Source: Chloroflexota bacterium (GTDB taxonomy: Bacteria; Chloroflexota; Dehalococcoidia; Lucifugimonadales; JADFKI01). Taken from it: a DNA stretch of 7,945 bases. The stretch is taken from positions 1 through 7,945 of the forward strand of contig JADFKI010000182.1 in the NCBI GenBank assembly GCA_022565015.1. Direction: 5' to 3'. Position 1 is the stretch's first letter. Each line of letters opens with the position of its first letter. Positions 6,272-7,945 of the stretch are shown piece by piece. The position numbers and the translations under genes are program-made. The notes under the pieces were generated by a model. The model searched no databases. It was not told the DNA's origin and saw only the letters and a program-made list of their open reading frames with translations.

Positions 6272-6348
6272 AGGCTGTCAGTCATCCGCCGTCACCGTCA
6301 GAATTGCATCAACAGAGCACATCAGACGAGAATGCGGGGCTAGCGATA

Positions 6349-6939
6349 ATGCCGGAAAATGGAATAGAACGACTTTTCGAAACTGTACTTTACGGGCTCA
6401 AAATCGAATCAAATAGAAGACTGAGGATTGCTAAAGAGGCAATTAAGAAGGGCGATTTCTCCTTCGCGTTAGACGATGAAAGGGAACTGGGTACGGCATC
6501 TACGATAGCGCATTGCCTTAACAATGCCGGTTATTTTTCCAGGTTGGACTGGTATTACTATGGCAATGATACTCGGCCTCGTCCCGACCTAACTATATGG
6601 TTGCCTGAGAAACAATGCCTTATATTCTTTGAGTTAAAACGTACGGGTCAAGGTTGGTCTTACAGTGGGCTGTGGGAAGACATGGAAAAGCTACGGGATT
6701 TGGGCGAAAAGTGCGAAAAGAATAAAGCCAACGGCTTATTTGCTGTCCATTTTTCGAAGCAAGAGGACTCTCGAGAACGACTCAAGAAAAAGCTCGACGA
6801 ACTTGTCGTTAAATATTCGGACTATTACATCTGGGGACCCAAAATTTTTCAGAAGCCGGATTCCCAAGTGCCCAAACAGGGCTTCGGATTCGTTGGCCTC
6901 GTTTACAACAGAGCCTTGCATCAGTTATCAGGGGCTTGA
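6349..6939 (+). CDS. Orphan protein with PD-(D/E)XK nuclease-like motif
   Basis: A 196-residue protein I do not recognise as a named family. Its centre reads RPRPDLTIWLPEKQCLIFFE followed by LKRTG. P79-D80, then E95-x-K97 after 14 residues, each on a predicted beta-strand, is the arrangement of the PD-(D/E)XK nuclease fold. Acidic helix residues E44/E46 upstream could complete a metal site. The C-terminal half is rich in charged residues (about 107-157) and ends with IWGPK and GFGFVGLVYNRAL, possibly core strands. No DNA-binding domain, signal peptide or membrane segment is visible. The upstream frame is open through the end of lhgO, but that portion is antisense-like low-complexity; ATG 6349 is the first plausible start, though its ribosome site (GGGG about ten bases upstream) is weak. 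Base composition is clearly more AT-rich than the flanking genes, with codons such as TTA, AAT and TAT. Together with the lack of functional link to its neighbours this suggests horizontal acquisition. A role in defence, mobile-element or repair biology is inference only. Confidence 0.7.
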   Translation: MPENGIERLFETVLYGLKIESNRRLRIAKEAIKKGDFSFALDDERELGTASTIAHCLNNAGYFSRLDWYYYGNDTRPRPDLTIWLPEKQCLIFFELKRTGQGWSYSGLWEDMEKLRDLGEKCEKNKANGLFAVHFSKQEDSRERLKKKLDELVVKYSDYYIWGPKIFQKPDSQVPKQGFGFVGLVYNRALHQLSGA

Positions 6940-6957
6940 ATCCAAGAAAGCAGGATC

Positions 6958-6962
6958 AGGAG
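6958..6962 (+). promoter_or_regulatory. Ribosome binding site of the isomerase/epimerase gene
   Basis: AGGAG lies eight bases before the ATG at 6971. It decides the start: the reading frame is open for about 100 codons further upstream, but that stretch overlaps the AT-rich orphan gene in another frame and resembles no protein. Confidence 0.7.
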
Positions 6963-6970
6963 AAGAGACT

Positions 6971-7891
6971 ATGAAGATGTGCTACGCATTCAGACGCGGG
7001 ACGTTTTATCCCTTCGACGCCAAGGAGGGCTGGCAGGTCCCCACGGGCAAGACCAGGGCCAAATATCTCCGGCGGGTCCAAGAAATCGGCTTCGACGGCA
7101 TCGAGCTTGGCCTGGAGAGCCTTGGCGGCGCGGATGCGAGCCAGAGCCAGGCCATGGAGCTCGCCAAGGAATTGGAGAGCAGCGGCGTGCCTTGCGTCGC
7201 TATCCGGGCGGGCGGCGGCCTGTGTCAGCAGAACGTCGCCGATCAGAACCGGAAGAGGTTGGAGAAGGCGGTCGAGGTGGCCTCCTGGATTGGCGCCGAG
7301 GTGGTGAACACGGCGCTTGGCACTCCTCCCAGGAACCCTCAGCTTAATACGGGGCCCACGGGCGCGCCCGAGGCCCACGGCTCCAGTCAGATGGCGACTC
7401 AGGAAGACTACGTCAACACGGCCAGAGTGCTTCGAGAGATCGGCGAGGTTGCCGGCTCATCGGGGGTTAATATCACCATCGAGGTCCATCAGCACTCCAT
7501 AGCCGACAACTCCTGGTCGACGCTTCACCTGCTGGAGCTTACCGACAGCCCGTATGTGTTCGCCAATCCGGACCTGGGCAACGTCTACTGGAACTACGAC
7601 GTGCCCGAAGAGACCAGCGAGGAGTGCATCACGGCCCTGGCCTCCAAGTCCAAGTACTGGCACTGCAAGAGCCTTTACCGCGTTTACGTGCCGGAAATCG
7701 ACCATTCGTACTACGTCCGCGTGCCCCTGCCCGACGGCGACATAGACTACAGTTTCGCGATCTCGGCCATGGCGGAGGCGGGCTACGACGGCTACTTCGC
7801 CATCGAGGGCGCGAATACCGGCGATCAGCTCTACAAGGACAAGATCAGCTTCGACTATGTCAAGGGCATCATGAGCGAATTAGGGGTATAA
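6971..7891 (+). CDS. Sugar phosphate isomerase/epimerase family protein (xylose isomerase-like TIM barrel)
   Basis: A complete 306-residue member of the AP_endonuc_2 / xylose isomerase-like TIM barrel superfamily (PF01261, COG1082), which isomerises or epimerises sugars, sugar acids or inositol-like compounds with a divalent metal. The first strand-helix unit contains LRRVQEIGFDGIELGLESLG (about 33-52). Candidate metal ligands come in the expected order: E171 in NITIEVHQHS, D201 in FANPDLGNVYW, H231 in YWHCKSLY, and E279 in YFAIEG. The histidine-loop 'HxKD' of many relatives is HCKS here. The segment 118-145 (TPPRNPQ...GSSQMATQEDY) forms an extended loop before a helix. No signal peptide. The gene follows the orphan nuclease-like gene by 31 bases and has its own good ribosome site; a hairpin stands 5 bases beyond its stop. 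Substrate cannot be assigned; together with lhgO it suggests an organic-acid/sugar-acid catabolic neighbourhood. Confidence 0.88.
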   Translation: MKMCYAFRRGTFYPFDAKEGWQVPTGKTRAKYLRRVQEIGFDGIELGLESLGGADASQSQAMELAKELESSGVPCVAIRAGGGLCQQNVADQNRKRLEKAVEVASWIGAEVVNTALGTPPRNPQLNTGPTGAPEAHGSSQMATQEDYVNTARVLREIGEVAGSSGVNITIEVHQHSIADNSWSTLHLLELTDSPYVFANPDLGNVYWNYDVPEETSEECITALASKSKYWHCKSLYRVYVPEIDHSYYVRVPLPDGDIDYSFAISAMAEAGYDGYFAIEGANTGDQLYKDKISFDYVKGIMSELGV

Positions 7892-7896
7892 TAGAG

Positions 7897-7923
7897 GGCC
7901 ACGGACAGCTCCCAACCGTGGCC
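7897..7923 (+). terminator. Hairpin downstream of the isomerase/epimerase gene
   Basis: GGCCACGG (7897-7904) pairs perfectly with CCGTGGCC (7916-7923) around an 11-base loop, starting five bases after the stop codon. No T-tract follows, so it may be a non-canonical terminator, an mRNA 3'-end stabiliser, or the edge of an intergenic repeat. A second small inverted repeat, CGTGG/CCACG at 7932-7944, lies next to it at the window edge. Confidence 0.45.
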
Positions 7924-7945
7924 GTCAATCCCGTGGGTACCACGA

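Noticed and set aside
6004..6348. Upstream in-frame extension of the orphan nuclease-like gene into lhgO
   Set aside because: The extension overlaps the conserved C-terminal part of lhgO in another frame and has shadow-like composition. ATG 6349 is the first sensible start.
6665..6970. Upstream in-frame extension of the isomerase/epimerase
   Set aside because: It overlaps the orphan gene in another frame and shows no protein-like pattern. The AGGAG site before ATG 6971 gives a start that matches the TIM-barrel family.

Overview
The window looks like part of a chromosome from a free-living, GC-rich heterotrophic bacterium. It holds seven complete protein genes and one truncated one. Short intergenic gaps, two probable TTG starts and the gene mix (amidase, L-2-hydroxyglutarate oxidase, TIM-barrel sugar isomerase/epimerase, AlaX, bacterial scramblase-like protein) would fit an uncultured environmental lineage such as SAR202/Dehalococcoidia-type Chloroflexota. 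That placement is a guess from gene flavour; there is no marker gene to prove it. I see no rRNA, tRNA, CRISPR array, transposase or phage gene.

Left half (1-4811): every gene is on the minus strand. Reading in the direction of transcription (right to left), the order is an amidase (3387-4811), an AlaX-type alanyl-tRNA editing hydrolase (2611-3330), a palindromic repeat element (about 2382-2554), a scramblase/LURP-one-like protein (1679-2290), a PLP-dependent aminotransferase (362-1570), a hairpin terminator (269-297), and the first 64 codons of a cobalamin/siderophore-binding protein (1-192) that runs off the left edge. Amidase and alaX are 56 bases apart and are probably co-transcribed.

A divergent intergenic region (4812-5053) separates the two halves and must hold start signals for both directions. 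A perfect TATAAT lies at 5001-5006 on the plus strand.

Right half (5054-7945): every gene is on the plus strand. L-2-hydroxyglutarate oxidase (lhgO, 5054-6271) is followed by a distinctly AT-richer orphan gene with a PD...ExK nuclease-like motif (6349-6939), then a sugar phosphate isomerase/epimerase family protein (6971-7891) with a hairpin just downstream (7897-7923). The orphan gene looks like a later insertion between two catabolic genes.

Functionally this is mainly an amino-acid and organic-acid catabolism neighbourhood: amide hydrolysis, transamination, oxidation of 2-hydroxyglutarate to 2-oxoglutarate, and sugar-acid isomerisation, with a translation quality-control enzyme. I do not see a recognisable new multi-gene system. 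The two items that most repay attention are the nested palindromic element at 2382-2554 and the horizontally acquired-looking PD-(D/E)XK orphan at 6349-6939.
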